Shown here: piece by piece, positions 8,003 through 17,038 of the stretch
Layout: every line of letters begins with the position of its first letter
How positions within the stretch are numbered: the stretch's first letter is position 1
Assembly (NCBI GenBank): GCA_963760935.1
Contig: CAVXFB010000007.1
Span: 372,001-436,000, forward strand
Direction of reading: 5' to 3'
DNA length: 64,000 bases
DNA from: CAVXFB01 sp963760935
Lineage (GTDB): Bacteria > Planctomycetota > Planctomycetia > Pirellulales > Thermoguttaceae
Made by a program: the position numbers and the translations under genes
The notes under the pieces: model-generated
Databases searched by the model: none
Told to the model about the DNA's origin: nothing
Seen by the model: only the letters and a program-made list of their open reading frames with translations

Positions 8003-10005
8003 ATCGGGTAGGAGGGGGCGTTGCCGCCCCCGTCCTCCCACACGACCGTGCGTACGGTTCCGTACACGGCGGTTCAGATTAAACGCTTAAAACGCTGTGA
8101 CTCGGTAATAAGGCTCACCAGACCGAGCTGGTGCAGATAACGGGTCGGGACCGCTTGGTTCATGTGGCTTGCGCCGGCATTCCACCAAGGGCCATGCCCG
8201 TTGGTCGCGGAAGTCCACGCTCGGGCGTGGTCCAGTCCGCGTCGCATCAGTTCGCGGGCGCGAGTCCAGTTTCGCTTCCACTGCCGCCAAAGAATGGCCC
8301 GCAGTTTCCGGCGAATCCACTGGTCCAGTTCCTCGAACGTGATCCGAATCTGCGATTTCCGGTAGTACGACACCCAACCGCGAAGCACTGGACGCAATTC
8401 CTCCAACACGCGACGAAGGCTACGCCCTCGACCACGCCGGAAAATCGTCCGAAGTTTCTCCTTCAATCGTTTCACCGACTGAGGCGACACCTTCAGCTTT
8501 GGTTGGCGATGCGGCGTCACCGTATAGCCCAGGAACTTGCGGTTCCAGGGCCGGTCCACCGCACTCTTCTCTCGATTGACCTTCAAACGCAAACGTTCCC
8601 GAAGGAATCGCTCGACCGACGACAAAACGCGTTCGCCCGCCGCTTTCGACCGCACATAGATGTTGCAATCGTCGGCGTATCGGACGAATCGGTGCCCACG
8701 CCGCTGAAGCTCGCTATCCAACTCGTCGAGCAGGATGTTGCTCAAAAGCGGCGAGAGCGGGCCGCCTTGCGGCGTCCCTTCCGTGCGTTGCGTCACCAGT
8801 CCATCTTCCATCATGCCCGCCTGCAAGTAGCGGCGGATCAGACGAAGGATGCGTTTGTCTTCGATGTGCCGAGCCATCCGCGACATCAAGATGTCATGGT
8901 TGACCCGATCGAAGAACTTCTCCAGATCCATGTCCACCACCCAGCGATGCCCGGCCTCGATGTACTCCCGCGCCCGATCAATCGCTTGATGGGCGCTGCG
9001 TCTCGGACGAAAGCCGAAGCTTTGGTCCGAAAATCGAGGATCGAAGTATCGCTGCAACACTTGGTTGAGGGCCTGTTGAATCAGTCGATCGAGAACCGTC
9101 GGAATGCCCAGCATCCGCACGCCTTTGCCGCCCGGCTTGGGGATTTCCACCTTCCGAACCGGCGAGGGACGATACGTACCGCTGAGCAGTTCTTCCCGGA
9201 TGGCCTCCCAGCAGGCTTGGAGCAAGGGCTTCAAGTCGTCAACGGTGATTCCGTCAACGCCCAGAGCGCCCTTGTTGCCAACCACCTGCCGGTAAGCCGC
9301 CAGCATGTTCTTAGGGCATACAACCTCCTCCATCGTCATCAAGGTCTTCTCGCCGACGTGCTCATTACATGCCGTGCCTGCTTGATGCGCGCAGACCGTG
9401 CTCTCGGCGGTTCCGCCGCCTACCCTCCGGTTGCGATCCGGCTTTCCAGCCATCTTGTCTGCATCTCGTTCAGGCATCGAATGCTCTGCGTCGGTTCGGT
9501 CTAATCTGTTCGGCCCTTCGGCACGTCGATGCGGCCTTGCGATCCCCGGCCGTTTCTCCCCTTTCGGGCGAGTGTCTCGATCGAGCGGGCCGCCGGCCCG
9601 CGACTACTATGGCCTCGGCTGACTTCTGTCGTCCCTTCGGCCCGCCTTGCGACGGGCCTAGCCATTGGCAGGACGACAGATCTCTCAGGGTAAGGCGCGT
9701 GACTTTCCTCCCATACACCCGCCGCATATACGCCGAACCGGTCCGAATGACGTTGGGCTTCGAGTCTATTGGCCCTCTCGCCCACCGGTTCGACGCCTCG
9801 TATGCGATTCATGTTCTTCGGGCCAGGAGTTTGCCTGCCGCTTCCTTCGGACTCCGCCTCACGGCGGACGCCCTTGCGTTTCGGCTAGGAGTTCCTGTCA
9901 TTAAGGTCTCCGCCGGGACTCTCACCCGGCCAGTCACTTCCCGGCTCGCTTTCGCTACCCGGTTGACAGCGTCAGGTATGACGCTGCGCGTCATGCCTGA
10001 CGCAC
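8003..10005 (-). mobile_element. Group IIC intron, copy 1
   Basis: The 5' end GTGCG (at 10005 on the minus strand) directly follows a terminator hairpin and TTTAACTATTG. The 3' end CCTACCCGAT is at 8003. Insertion just after a terminator is the known habit of bacterial class C group II introns. Boundaries are supported by comparison with the second copy at 26664-28664: the 3' flanks differ immediately outside. Length is 2003 bp. It differs from copy 2 by a 2-bp insertion (GC, near 9392) and very few substitutions. Confidence 0.9.
8074..9339 (-). CDS. ltrA: Group IIC intron reverse transcriptase/maturase, copy 1
   Basis: A 421-residue intron-encoded protein. The reverse-transcriptase domain covers about residues 15-270 with catalytic YADD at 221-224 and the QGGPLSPLLSN motif. 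A maturase (GIIM) domain follows (KFLGYTVTPHRQ.., then VLRGWVSYYRKSQ). There is no HNH endonuclease, as expected for class C. The ATG at 9339 is shared with copy 2. A longer frame upstream in copy 1 exists only because of the 2-bp difference and lies in intron RNA domains. One residue differs from copy 2 (Leu26, Pro in copy 2). It is expected to splice its intron and reverse-transcribe it during retrohoming. Confidence 0.92.
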   Translation of the reverse strand: MTMEEVVCPKNMLAAYRQVVGNKGALGVDGITVDDLKPLLQACWEAIREELLSGTYRPSPVRKVEIPKPGGKGVRMLGIPTVLDRLIQQALNQVLQRYFDPRFSDQSFGFRPRRSAHQAIDRAREYIEAGHRWVVDMDLEKFFDRVNHDILMSRMARHIEDKRILRLIRRYLQAGMMEDGLVTQRTEGTPQGGPLSPLLSNILLDELDSELQRRGHRFVRYADDCNIYVRSKAAGERVLSSVERFLRERLRLKVNREKSAVDRPWNRKFLGYTVTPHRQPKLKVSPQSVKRLKEKLRTIFRRGRGRSLRRVLEELRPVLRGWVSYYRKSQIRITFEELDQWIRRKLRAILWRQWKRNWTRARELMRRGLDHARAWTSATNGHGPWWNAGASHMNQAVPTRYLHQLGLVSLITESQRFKRLI

Positions 10006-10016
10006 CAATAGTTAAA

Positions 10017-10039
10017 GACCGCCCCAAGCCGGGGCGGTC
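10017..10039 (-). terminator. Rho-independent-like terminator before intron 1
   Basis: A 9-bp perfect stem GACCGCCCC/GGGGCGGTC with a 5-nt loop, followed on the minus strand by TTTAAC. The intron begins 11 nt after the stem. Confidence 0.75.
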
Positions 10040-10067
10040 GTGTCCAAAGGGGAAACACAACCGCCCC
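10031..10067 (-). promoter_or_regulatory. Possible antiterminator hairpin
   Basis: On the minus strand, GGGGCGGTTGTGT (10055-10067) can pair with ACACGACCGCCCC (10031-10043). The second segment is also needed for the terminator stem, so the two hairpins exclude each other, as in attenuators. The same arrangement is kept in copy B at about 28690-28726. Regulatory use is inference. Confidence 0.4.
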
Positions 10068-10264
10068 GCTACGTTGCGAGGCTCAAGTTAGAATCGGTGT
10101 GGCAAGACGTTTGCCGGGCGAACCGCAAGAACAGCCGAGGGATGCCGCCATCTCCGACACGATCGCCCGCATTCGCTCACCAAAAAGCTCACGAACGCGG
10201 GAACCTGACGGCTAATTCGGGCTCTATAGCTCAGTTCCGCGGAAAACGCTGTTATTAAGCACGG

Positions 10265-10719
10265 AGCCTGAGGTGCGACGGCTTGGGGGGAAACCTGCGA
10301 ATCACGGCTCAGTTGCTTACCGTGCTGGAAGAACTGGGGTGCATCACCGTTACCGACCAGAGTCCGAGCGATGCTTGCCGGGCCCACAACGGCTTGTTTC
10401 TATGGGGGTTCGTTGACGAGAAGTCCCACGTGTTTCGCGGGACGCTTACCGTTGTTCGGGCGACGGCCATATTTCACCGATGTCTACCTTGTGCGCCTAC
10501 GTCCGTGCCCTTGGCTACAAATTGGCTACAAGAGTGGCGGGCAGAAATAGCGCGTTACTACACTACGCCATGGGCGCTTACTCGCGGTAGCCCGGCGCGT
10601 GACTTGTGCTCGACGTGAGCATCTACACGGGCAGGAAGCACTTGCCGGTTGTGAATCTCCACCGTGCGGTTTGAAGCAGCACCGTCGCTCTCTCACAGGC
10701 GAAGCAGGCCTTTCTGCAC
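10265..10719. other. Intergenic stretch, no supported gene
   Basis: This 455-bp stretch separates the intron target from the end of the polyketide synthase. Open frames on both strands lack ribosome-binding sites and recognisable sequence. A short tandem similarity (GGCTACAAATTGGCTACAAG, near 10515) is the only pattern noted. Confidence 0.5.
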
Positions 10720-13700
10720 TTACGGACCGCTGTTTCCAAGTCGCGTTGCGTATGCATCCTCAACCACGAGCCTGACAGCACCGTTTTCATCGAGCACTTG
10801 GGATTGATCCCAACGCACTTGACCGTTCTCGACTCTTGGGGCCGTTGTGCGAATCTCCCGCGGCGACGCTGAAAACGATTTGGCGTGCGATCCGATGGGA
10901 ACCACCAAACGTCCAATCCGCACTGGGACGTAAAGCTCGCTGTTTTCAGGGACCGCGTACATCGCTCCCAGGCGTAAGGCCGCGTCGAGCACGAGTGCCG
11001 GAATGCTGTCCGCGGCGATACTGGAGTGAGCAGGGTCAAACCGGGCACGACGGCCAGCCGGCCCAATTGCTATGTCGCTCAAGCAATCGAACGGGCCGGA
11101 CAACATAATGTCTTCGCGTTGTCCACTGCAATAGGGGTCTTGGAGACGCGGATCGCTACAGTGCAATGCCTGACCGTCGATGTCTTGCGCTGGCCGCTGC
11201 ATTCCCCCGGCCACGGGTTCAAGAGACAGAATTGCCTGAGCAAGCACGACGTCTTTGGACAGCACTGGCCCCGCCGGATGACAAATGTCGCCGATCATCC
11301 AAACGGCGATCCGATCGCCGGCCGTTTGCGCAACAACGCGTAGATTGCGCTCGTTTTCGGTCGGCCTTACGAACCGATAGAAGTTGGCGTCCCGGACGGT
11401 CACTGAAGTGATGGTTGTTGCATCGTGGCGGAGCTCCAATCCGGCCGTCAACATGAGATCCAGAATCCAAGCACCTGGAAGGGTCGGAACGCCGCGAACC
11501 CTGTGATTGGAAAGGAAATCCAGCTTTGACAATTCGACGCGTTGTTCGAGTATGCGACCGTCCGCATCTCCATATGGCGGCGGAACGGTTGTCACAGCAT
11601 ACCTGGCGTGTTCAGCGGCCGACAATGGCACGTTGACATCTGCATTAGTCCGTCCGGCGAGAACGTTGCGGAATATCTCCTGGCCGTCCTCTGCGGTCAA
11701 TCCGGATAGCCCCCGCCGTTTCGAGAGCGCGTGGTACTCACTGCCACGCGTCATCCCGATGCCATCCCACGCGAGCCATGCGATGCTCGACCATCTCGAA
11801 TCGCCAGGCACGCACGACATTCCGCAAAGTCGATCTAGAGTCTCGTTCGCTGCTCCGTAATCGTGTTGACCGTCATTCCCAAAAATGCTGTAGGCCGATG
11901 TAAGTATGTGCGTGGCCACTCGCTTCCCGAGTTGCATGCGGCATTGATCGGTGAGATGTCGCAGCCCCCCTACTTTGACAGAAAACGTTCGTCGAAATTC
12001 GGCTAGGCGGCGGTTTTCGAGACGCGTTGATGTTTGGACACCTGCGCCATGCACCAGTAGATCAATCCGACCGTATTTCGACACGATTTGCCGAATGACG
12101 CTTGCAACTTGGTCACGATCCGTCACGTCGGCCACCATGTACTCCAGCCGACCGCCGAGTGCGGAGAACTGCTGGATCGTGCAATGCGCCTCCCAGCAAG
12201 CCCGCGTCTTGTCGAATTCACGCTTCATTTCTGCAGCCGAGGCGTGCGGGGGTTGCCGCATGAAGCGCGCGTAGAAGTCTCGTTCGACTTGCGGGTCGTC
12301 CACTTTAGCGGGCCCGGCTTCTGGTGAACTCCTCCCCAGAGCCACAACCGTGCAATGATGGTCTCGGAGCAGTGCCTCCACGAGAACCGCGGTTACTCCT
12401 CGGACGCCGCCGGTGGCGACAACAACGGAGTGGGAATCCAGTTCGACCTGCCGAGGCGTCTCGGTCGCGTGGCGTGCTTCACGAAGTCGCCGCGCCAGTC
12501 GCATCGTGCCATCGTAAGCGACTTCCAATTCAGAATTGTCCTGAGATCGCTCGGCCAGCACGCATTTCACAGCCTCGTCCAGCGTTCGGCCTCGAGTGCA
12601 AACGACACCAACGCGAGCGCCGGCGATTTCGCGGGCAATTGCCTTGAGCAATCCTGCGACGGGACCCGTGGCCGGATGAACCGTACCGTTCCACCCATCC
12701 GGAAACAGCCCCCATAACTCGAGTTTCCTTTGTGTCAATCGAGCTACATTGCGTTGCGCGATCAGAAACAGCAGCTCGCAGAGACTGTTGTCTGCTGCCA
12801 GCTTGGTGAGACTCTCGACCCGGTCCCACGTAGTGATTGACTCGAGCGTGAGGATGACGTCGGCACCAAAACGATCAATATCAGCAAGTACGGTGTCAAT
12901 CGAGTTCTCGCTTGCCAAGTCGGCAACAGTCACTCGCGGGTCGTCGATTTGTGTGGCCACGTCCGATGCGGAATCACCGACTACGACAATTCGGCAACGT
13001 TGTGCGCAATTCGACAACGTCTTGACGACCTCCGCAATACGATCCTCATGTGCTGGAACGATCGCCACGATCGCCGTCTCCTGGCCATTCACCCGATCTG
13101 TTCGATGGTCTTCGACAGGAGCTTCGACCCATAACGGAACATGGATTGGAAACTCTGTTGCCGTGGGCGAAGCGGTAGCCGGTTTGGCGGCTACATTCGG
13201 ATCGGCTAGCCGATCGAGCAACTTCCGCAGCTTCTGCGCAGTTGTAGTCGAAGCTCCTTCGTCATCGGAGCATGGGCAGATCGTCTTGAGAAGCTTCTCC
13301 ATTGGCGAGATGACACTGAGTCCTAATTCCTCGGCGCAACGACGCGATGTTACCGCGAAGGCCGCAGCAAATTCTTCTTCCGGCAACCGAGAATCCCCAT
13401 GTGGGACGCGCCACGGGTTTGTGTTGATCGCGGTGATGATTACAAGTCTCGTGCCGCTATGTTCTCCAGAATGCAATAATAGAGATGCTGCAGTCGCAGC
13501 GGCCTCAAGAGAGTTTGAACCCGCATCGACAACAAAGTTCGGCCCATTTAGATTCAGTTGCAGTGCGGCCCGGCCTGCGGCCACGTTCGGCATCATGCAC
13601 TGTAGGGTGTATGGGCCGGACGGTCTCACAGAATCGCGAGCGACAGTCAGCGCTTCTACAATATGGTCGAGGCCAGAAAATCTTCGACGCAGCCGCGCAT

Positions 13701-16383
13701 CGAGAACCCGCAGGGTTGCTCCCACACCACGCTCCGTTTTGCCGCTCTGCGCCAGCAATACGCCGGTTTCGCGCTGCAACGCTGCATCAAACCGCGGCAG
13801 CTTTGAGACGATTCCATCCACCAGCAACACCGCCAGCTTCTGGCTGACATCCATGTCGTCCAAGAGGTCCGGCAGCAACACGTGTTTTTTCGGCAAACTC
13901 ACACCTTGGCGATCGAACCGCAGACCATCTTCTGTCCAGTGAGTTGGAACCACCTCATGTGAGGCGACGACTACCAACTCATCATCGTGTGTGGCCGCCA
14001 TCGTTACCGCGTCCTGCGGCTGGCCTTGCGTCGGTCCCGCGTAGCTGTCCAGTACGACGTGGGCATTCGCGCCACCAAAGCCGAAACCGTCGATCGCGAT
14101 GCGGGGCAAACGAGACGGCAACGGGCGAGGCTGCTTCAGCACGGTCAGCGTCGCGGCGGAACCGGCCAGTGATTCCGACGGTTTGCGATGGTTAGCTTGC
14201 GCCGGAAAGATACCGCGGCGGAGATACTCGCAGGCCGCTATAATCGATGCGGCTCCGGCCGCCCAGCCAGCATGGCCAATCAACCCTTTCAGGCTATGCA
14301 ACAGAATCGGTTGCTGTACGCGACCAGAGAAGAACTGCCGCAGGGTCTCAAGTTCCGTGTTGTCGCCGACTGGAGTCGAGGTGCCATGTCCCTCGATTGC
14401 GTGTATGGACGCGGGATCAATGTCGTAGTTCTGGTAGCAGCGCTCCAGCGCCAACAACTGTCCGCGGGTTTGTGGCACGTTGGCTGCCGGACTCCGGCCA
14501 TCGCTGGAAAGCCCGGTGCCTCGCACCACTGCTCCAATGGGCAGTCCCAACCGCTCTGCATCAGCAACTCGCCGGAGGGTAACTATCGCGGCACCCTCCG
14601 AGAAAACAACGCCGTCGGCATCGGCATCAAACGGCCGGCAAGCGGTCGACGTCGTGGCCCGAAACTGGGAAAACAGACAGCCAGTGCCTGGCCCCGGAGA
14701 GAAGACCCCGCCGGCAATCACTGCGTCCGCTTTGTACGTCTCGAGCGCGTGTACGCCCAGGGCAACTGAATATAGAGAAGATGCACACGCAGCATCTACC
14801 AAGATGATCTCAAGCCCGGGGCGGATAATCCGATCGAACACATCGCGGACCGCGTCGCACGGTTCCTGAAATGCGGAACGGGCTAGTTTCATCCGCTCGT
14901 CAACCTCGGGATCGGTGGGATCAAGTCCGGCCAGCCGCAGCGAGGACACTGCGTCTTGATCTTCAAATCCGTCCGCCGTCGCGCCGATAATGCACATCAC
15001 TCGATTTGCATCCTTCAGCGACTTGATGCAGGGCGCCAGTGCCATGCACAGCAGACGTTGCGCTCGCGAGAACTGACTGAAGAGCCCCTTGTCGATTCCG
15101 GCGGGGCCTACTATCTCGCGGTCGTCGATGCTGCCCCCGAGGCAGGAAGTCGAACGATCGGGGACGAGCTTTGCAGAGTAGAAATCCTCCTCCCAGTGCG
15201 GGTCTATAAGTCGCTGGTCGACGATGCCGTTTCGCTGCTCCGTGATGGCCGCAAACAGTTGTTCGGAAGAAGAGGCCCCGCCCGGCAGAATGCATCCCTG
15301 TCCGACAATCGCAACGGGCGGACGAACGCGTCTTTCACCGCTCCGCAGTTCCACCAGCACGGTGTTGACTTTGTGCTCCGGCTCATGGCTGCGGTCTCGC
15401 GGACTTCCGAGCTTGATAGCATCTGACCGGCCGGGAGAAGGTATCGCATTCGATGCGCTGTCGTCGGTCACACCCATACAGCTAACATCAAGGTCGTCGA
15501 TGCCGGTCTTCGCGATTATCTTCGCCAGTGACCCGGACGACCCGCAGTCCACGAATTTCGTCGCGCCGGCTTGCGACACGTCGGAGATGCCACCCTGGAA
15601 ATCGAACGGCCGGAGAAGCTGGCTTGCCAGTAGAGCCGCGACATCCTCGTGCGGCGAAATGAATCGTCGACCGATGGGCGAGTAGAGCGCGCAGGAAGGC
15701 CCCTTGAGTGGCAATGTCTTCAGACGTTCGAGCCACGCTAGCGCGGACGAACGCAGGCCAGGATGATGAAAGGACGTCGGCGTCGGGATGGCAATGGACT
15801 TGATATCGATCTTTTGCAAGCAGTCGCGCAGCCGCTCCAGATTGTCGCGTGGCCCCGAAACCACGGTCTGCCCTTCGTGATTTCGTCCGGCGACCACGAC
15901 TTGCTCGATATCATTCAATGCCGCTTCGGTCACGACCGTTGCTCGATCGGCGAAAACAGCGAGCAGCCCCCCGTCTGGAGGCGCATGTTCGGCAATCGCG
16001 CGCACGCGCTCGCAAACAATGCGCACCCCGGTCGGCAACTCGAAGCACCCGGCGACGCCAAACGCGGCGATCTCTCCAAAACTGTGCCCCATCAAGATTC
16101 CCGGGGTATGGCCATGGAACTGCCTCAAATAGCCGCCCAGCACATTCTGTAAGTGGATCGCAAACTGGGATAACCCGGGCGCCGCCTCGACAGCGGCCGA
16201 GCACTCCGCGCCCCTACCGCTGACAATTGCATAGGCGTCCCCGCCGACGAGTTCCTGCGCGATGGCTGCGCACTGTTCGAGTTCCCGCCGGGCGGATGGC
16301 TTTGACCGCTCGTAGGCCACAACGCGCTTGCTCAGCAATTCCGGGTCGAATGCTCCTTGTCCGGCAAACACCCATGCCTCCAT
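10720..16383 (-). CDS. PUFA-synthase-like iterative type I polyketide synthase
   Basis: A megasynthase of about 1887 residues. Domains in order: acyltransferase (GHSFGE, active Ser near 101); ketosynthase about 355-780 (Cys in VDAACASSL near 533, His in EGHGTSTPVGD and in KGLIGHAG); a shortened second ketosynthase-like domain about 800-1030, where the Cys motif reads VDAGSNSLEAA; a ketoreductase about 1320-1530 (GGVRGVTA, and SAYSIFG..DYGAAN with Tyr and Asn); and a dehydratase hot-dog (NHRVRGVPTLPG). No carrier domain is present; the ACP is in the neighbouring gene. The order and motifs resemble PUFA and related secondary-lipid synthases. ATG 16383 places VFAGQG at the N-terminus; GTG 16425, overlapping the upstream gene, is the alternative start. 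Confidence 0.85.
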   Translation of the reverse strand: MEAWVFAGQGAFDPELLSKRVVAYERSKPSARRELEQCAAIAQELVGGDAYAIVSGRGAECSAAVEAAPGLSQFAIHLQNVLGGYLRQFHGHTPGILMGHSFGEIAAFGVAGCFELPTGVRIVCERVRAIAEHAPPDGGLLAVFADRATVVTEAALNDIEQVVVAGRNHEGQTVVSGPRDNLERLRDCLQKIDIKSIAIPTPTSFHHPGLRSSALAWLERLKTLPLKGPSCALYSPIGRRFISPHEDVAALLASQLLRPFDFQGGISDVSQAGATKFVDCGSSGSLAKIIAKTGIDDLDVSCMGVTDDSASNAIPSPGRSDAIKLGSPRDRSHEPEHKVNTVLVELRSGERRVRPPVAIVGQGCILPGGASSSEQLFAAITEQRNGIVDQRLIDPHWEEDFYSAKLVPDRSTSCLGGSIDDREIVGPAGIDKGLFSQFSRAQRLLCMALAPCIKSLKDANRVMCIIGATADGFEDQDAVSSLRLAGLDPTDPEVDERMKLARSAFQEPCDAVRDVFDRIIRPGLEIILVDAACASSLYSVALGVHALETYKADAVIAGGVFSPGPGTGCLFSQFRATTSTACRPFDADADGVVFSEGAAIVTLRRVADAERLGLPIGAVVRGTGLSSDGRSPAANVPQTRGQLLALERCYQNYDIDPASIHAIEGHGTSTPVGDNTELETLRQFFSGRVQQPILLHSLKGLIGHAGWAAGAASIIAACEYLRRGIFPAQANHRKPSESLAGSAATLTVLKQPRPLPSRLPRIAIDGFGFGGANAHVVLDSYAGPTQGQPQDAVTMAATHDDELVVVASHEVVPTHWTEDGLRFDRQGVSLPKKHVLLPDLLDDMDVSQKLAVLLVDGIVSKLPRFDAALQRETGVLLAQSGKTERGVGATLRVLDARLRRRFSGLDHIVEALTVARDSVRPSGPYTLQCMMPNVAAGRAALQLNLNGPNFVVDAGSNSLEAAATAASLLLHSGEHSGTRLVIITAINTNPWRVPHGDSRLPEEEFAAAFAVTSRRCAEELGLSVISPMEKLLKTICPCSDDEGASTTTAQKLRKLLDRLADPNVAAKPATASPTATEFPIHVPLWVEAPVEDHRTDRVNGQETAIVAIVPAHEDRIAEVVKTLSNCAQRCRIVVVGDSASDVATQIDDPRVTVADLASENSIDTVLADIDRFGADVILTLESITTWDRVESLTKLAADNSLCELLFLIAQRNVARLTQRKLELWGLFPDGWNGTVHPATGPVAGLLKAIAREIAGARVGVVCTRGRTLDEAVKCVLAERSQDNSELEVAYDGTMRLARRLREARHATETPRQVELDSHSVVVATGGVRGVTAVLVEALLRDHHCTVVALGRSSPEAGPAKVDDPQVERDFYARFMRQPPHASAAEMKREFDKTRACWEAHCTIQQFSALGGRLEYMVADVTDRDQVASVIRQIVSKYGRIDLLVHGAGVQTSTRLENRRLAEFRRTFSVKVGGLRHLTDQCRMQLGKRVATHILTSAYSIFGNDGQHDYGAANETLDRLCGMSCVPGDSRWSSIAWLAWDGIGMTRGSEYHALSKRRGLSGLTAEDGQEIFRNVLAGRTNADVNVPLSAAEHARYAVTTVPPPYGDADGRILEQRVELSKLDFLSNHRVRGVPTLPGAWILDLMLTAGLELRHDATTITSVTVRDANFYRFVRPTENERNLRVVAQTAGDRIAVWMIGDICHPAGPVLSKDVVLAQAILSLEPVAGGMQRPAQDIDGQALHCSDPRLQDPYCSGQREDIMLSGPFDCLSDIAIGPAGRRARFDPAHSSIAADSIPALVLDAALRLGAMYAVPENSELYVPVRIGRLVVPIGSHAKSFSASPREIRTTAPRVENGQVRWDQSQVLDENGAVRLVVEDAYATRLGNSGP

Positions 16384-16408
16384 CGCCGCGCGCTCAGACG
16401 AAGGGCTG

Positions 16409-17020
16409 CTAGTTAAGTCCGCCACAGAGCAAATTCGCGGAAACGGTCGCGGGCTGAGTGGCCGGTATCACCTTAGGGCCGGGGTAACGCTCGGCAAGAT
16501 AACGGACGGCCGTGTTTCGCTCCACTTCGCCGAATAGGAGTTCAACCTTGCTTCCGCCAGCCAGCACTTTTTCGCGAAACGATTCAGGCGCCGGGGGCTC
16601 CTCGATGCCTCTCATCTCCTCCATGGCATCCCAAAGAGGCGTGGGCAAAGGAATCGGCCTCCCTGTGCGGGCATCGGCACAGATTAAAGACTGAAAACCG
16701 GCGCAAATGGGGATTCCCTGGGCGCCGATCACTCGAAAGCAGAATCTGGCGCTTGCCCGCTGCCAGTCCTCGATTGTCAGCAGAATGGCGATGCGCTCGC
16801 CCAGCATTGCAGGATTGAGATTGCGGGCATAGGCGTCGGCGGTCAGCAGGTGAATGCCATTCAGCGCTTCCCGCACGCCGGCTACGTCGAAGATCTGGTC
16901 GCCGAAAAGGAATGACTCTCGGGAAAAGCATTGAAACTTGAACGAGGTGAGGAAGTGATGACTTCCATAAGCCATCGTATCGTCGAAGTGAATCGTATAC
17001 GCGGTAGCGTAGTAGTACAT
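16409..17020 (-). CDS. Hot-dog thioesterase of PKS cluster
   Basis: A 203-residue protein with a 4HBT-like start (YTIHFDDTMAYGSHHFLTSFKF): an acidic residue followed by the helix region, as in acyl-CoA and enediyne-type thioesterases. It then has QSLICADARTGRPIPLP, the strand after the hot-dog helix. A C-terminal extension of about 60 residues is unassigned. It presumably releases the acyl chain made by the adjacent synthase. It lies between the ACP-reductase gene and the synthase on the same strand, with short gaps that suggest one transcript. Confidence 0.75.
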   Translation of the reverse strand: MYYYATAYTIHFDDTMAYGSHHFLTSFKFQCFSRESFLFGDQIFDVAGVREALNGIHLLTADAYARNLNPAMLGERIAILLTIEDWQRASARFCFRVIGAQGIPICAGFQSLICADARTGRPIPLPTPLWDAMEEMRGIEEPPAPESFREKVLAGGSKVELLFGEVERNTAVRYLAERYPGPKVIPATQPATVSANLLCGGLN

Positions 17021-17038
17021 GCGATTAATACCTGCCCA

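Larger units (their letters stand above)
10006..10264. repeat. 259-bp paralogous intron target, copy A
   Basis: The sequence upstream of the intron (minus-strand sense) is about 95% identical to 28665-28923, with about 14 differences by eye. It contains the terminator and an alternative hairpin. Upstream of these, a short reading frame on the minus strand ends LATPIL or, in another frame, ANVLPHRF. Its identity is unknown. Confidence 0.75.
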
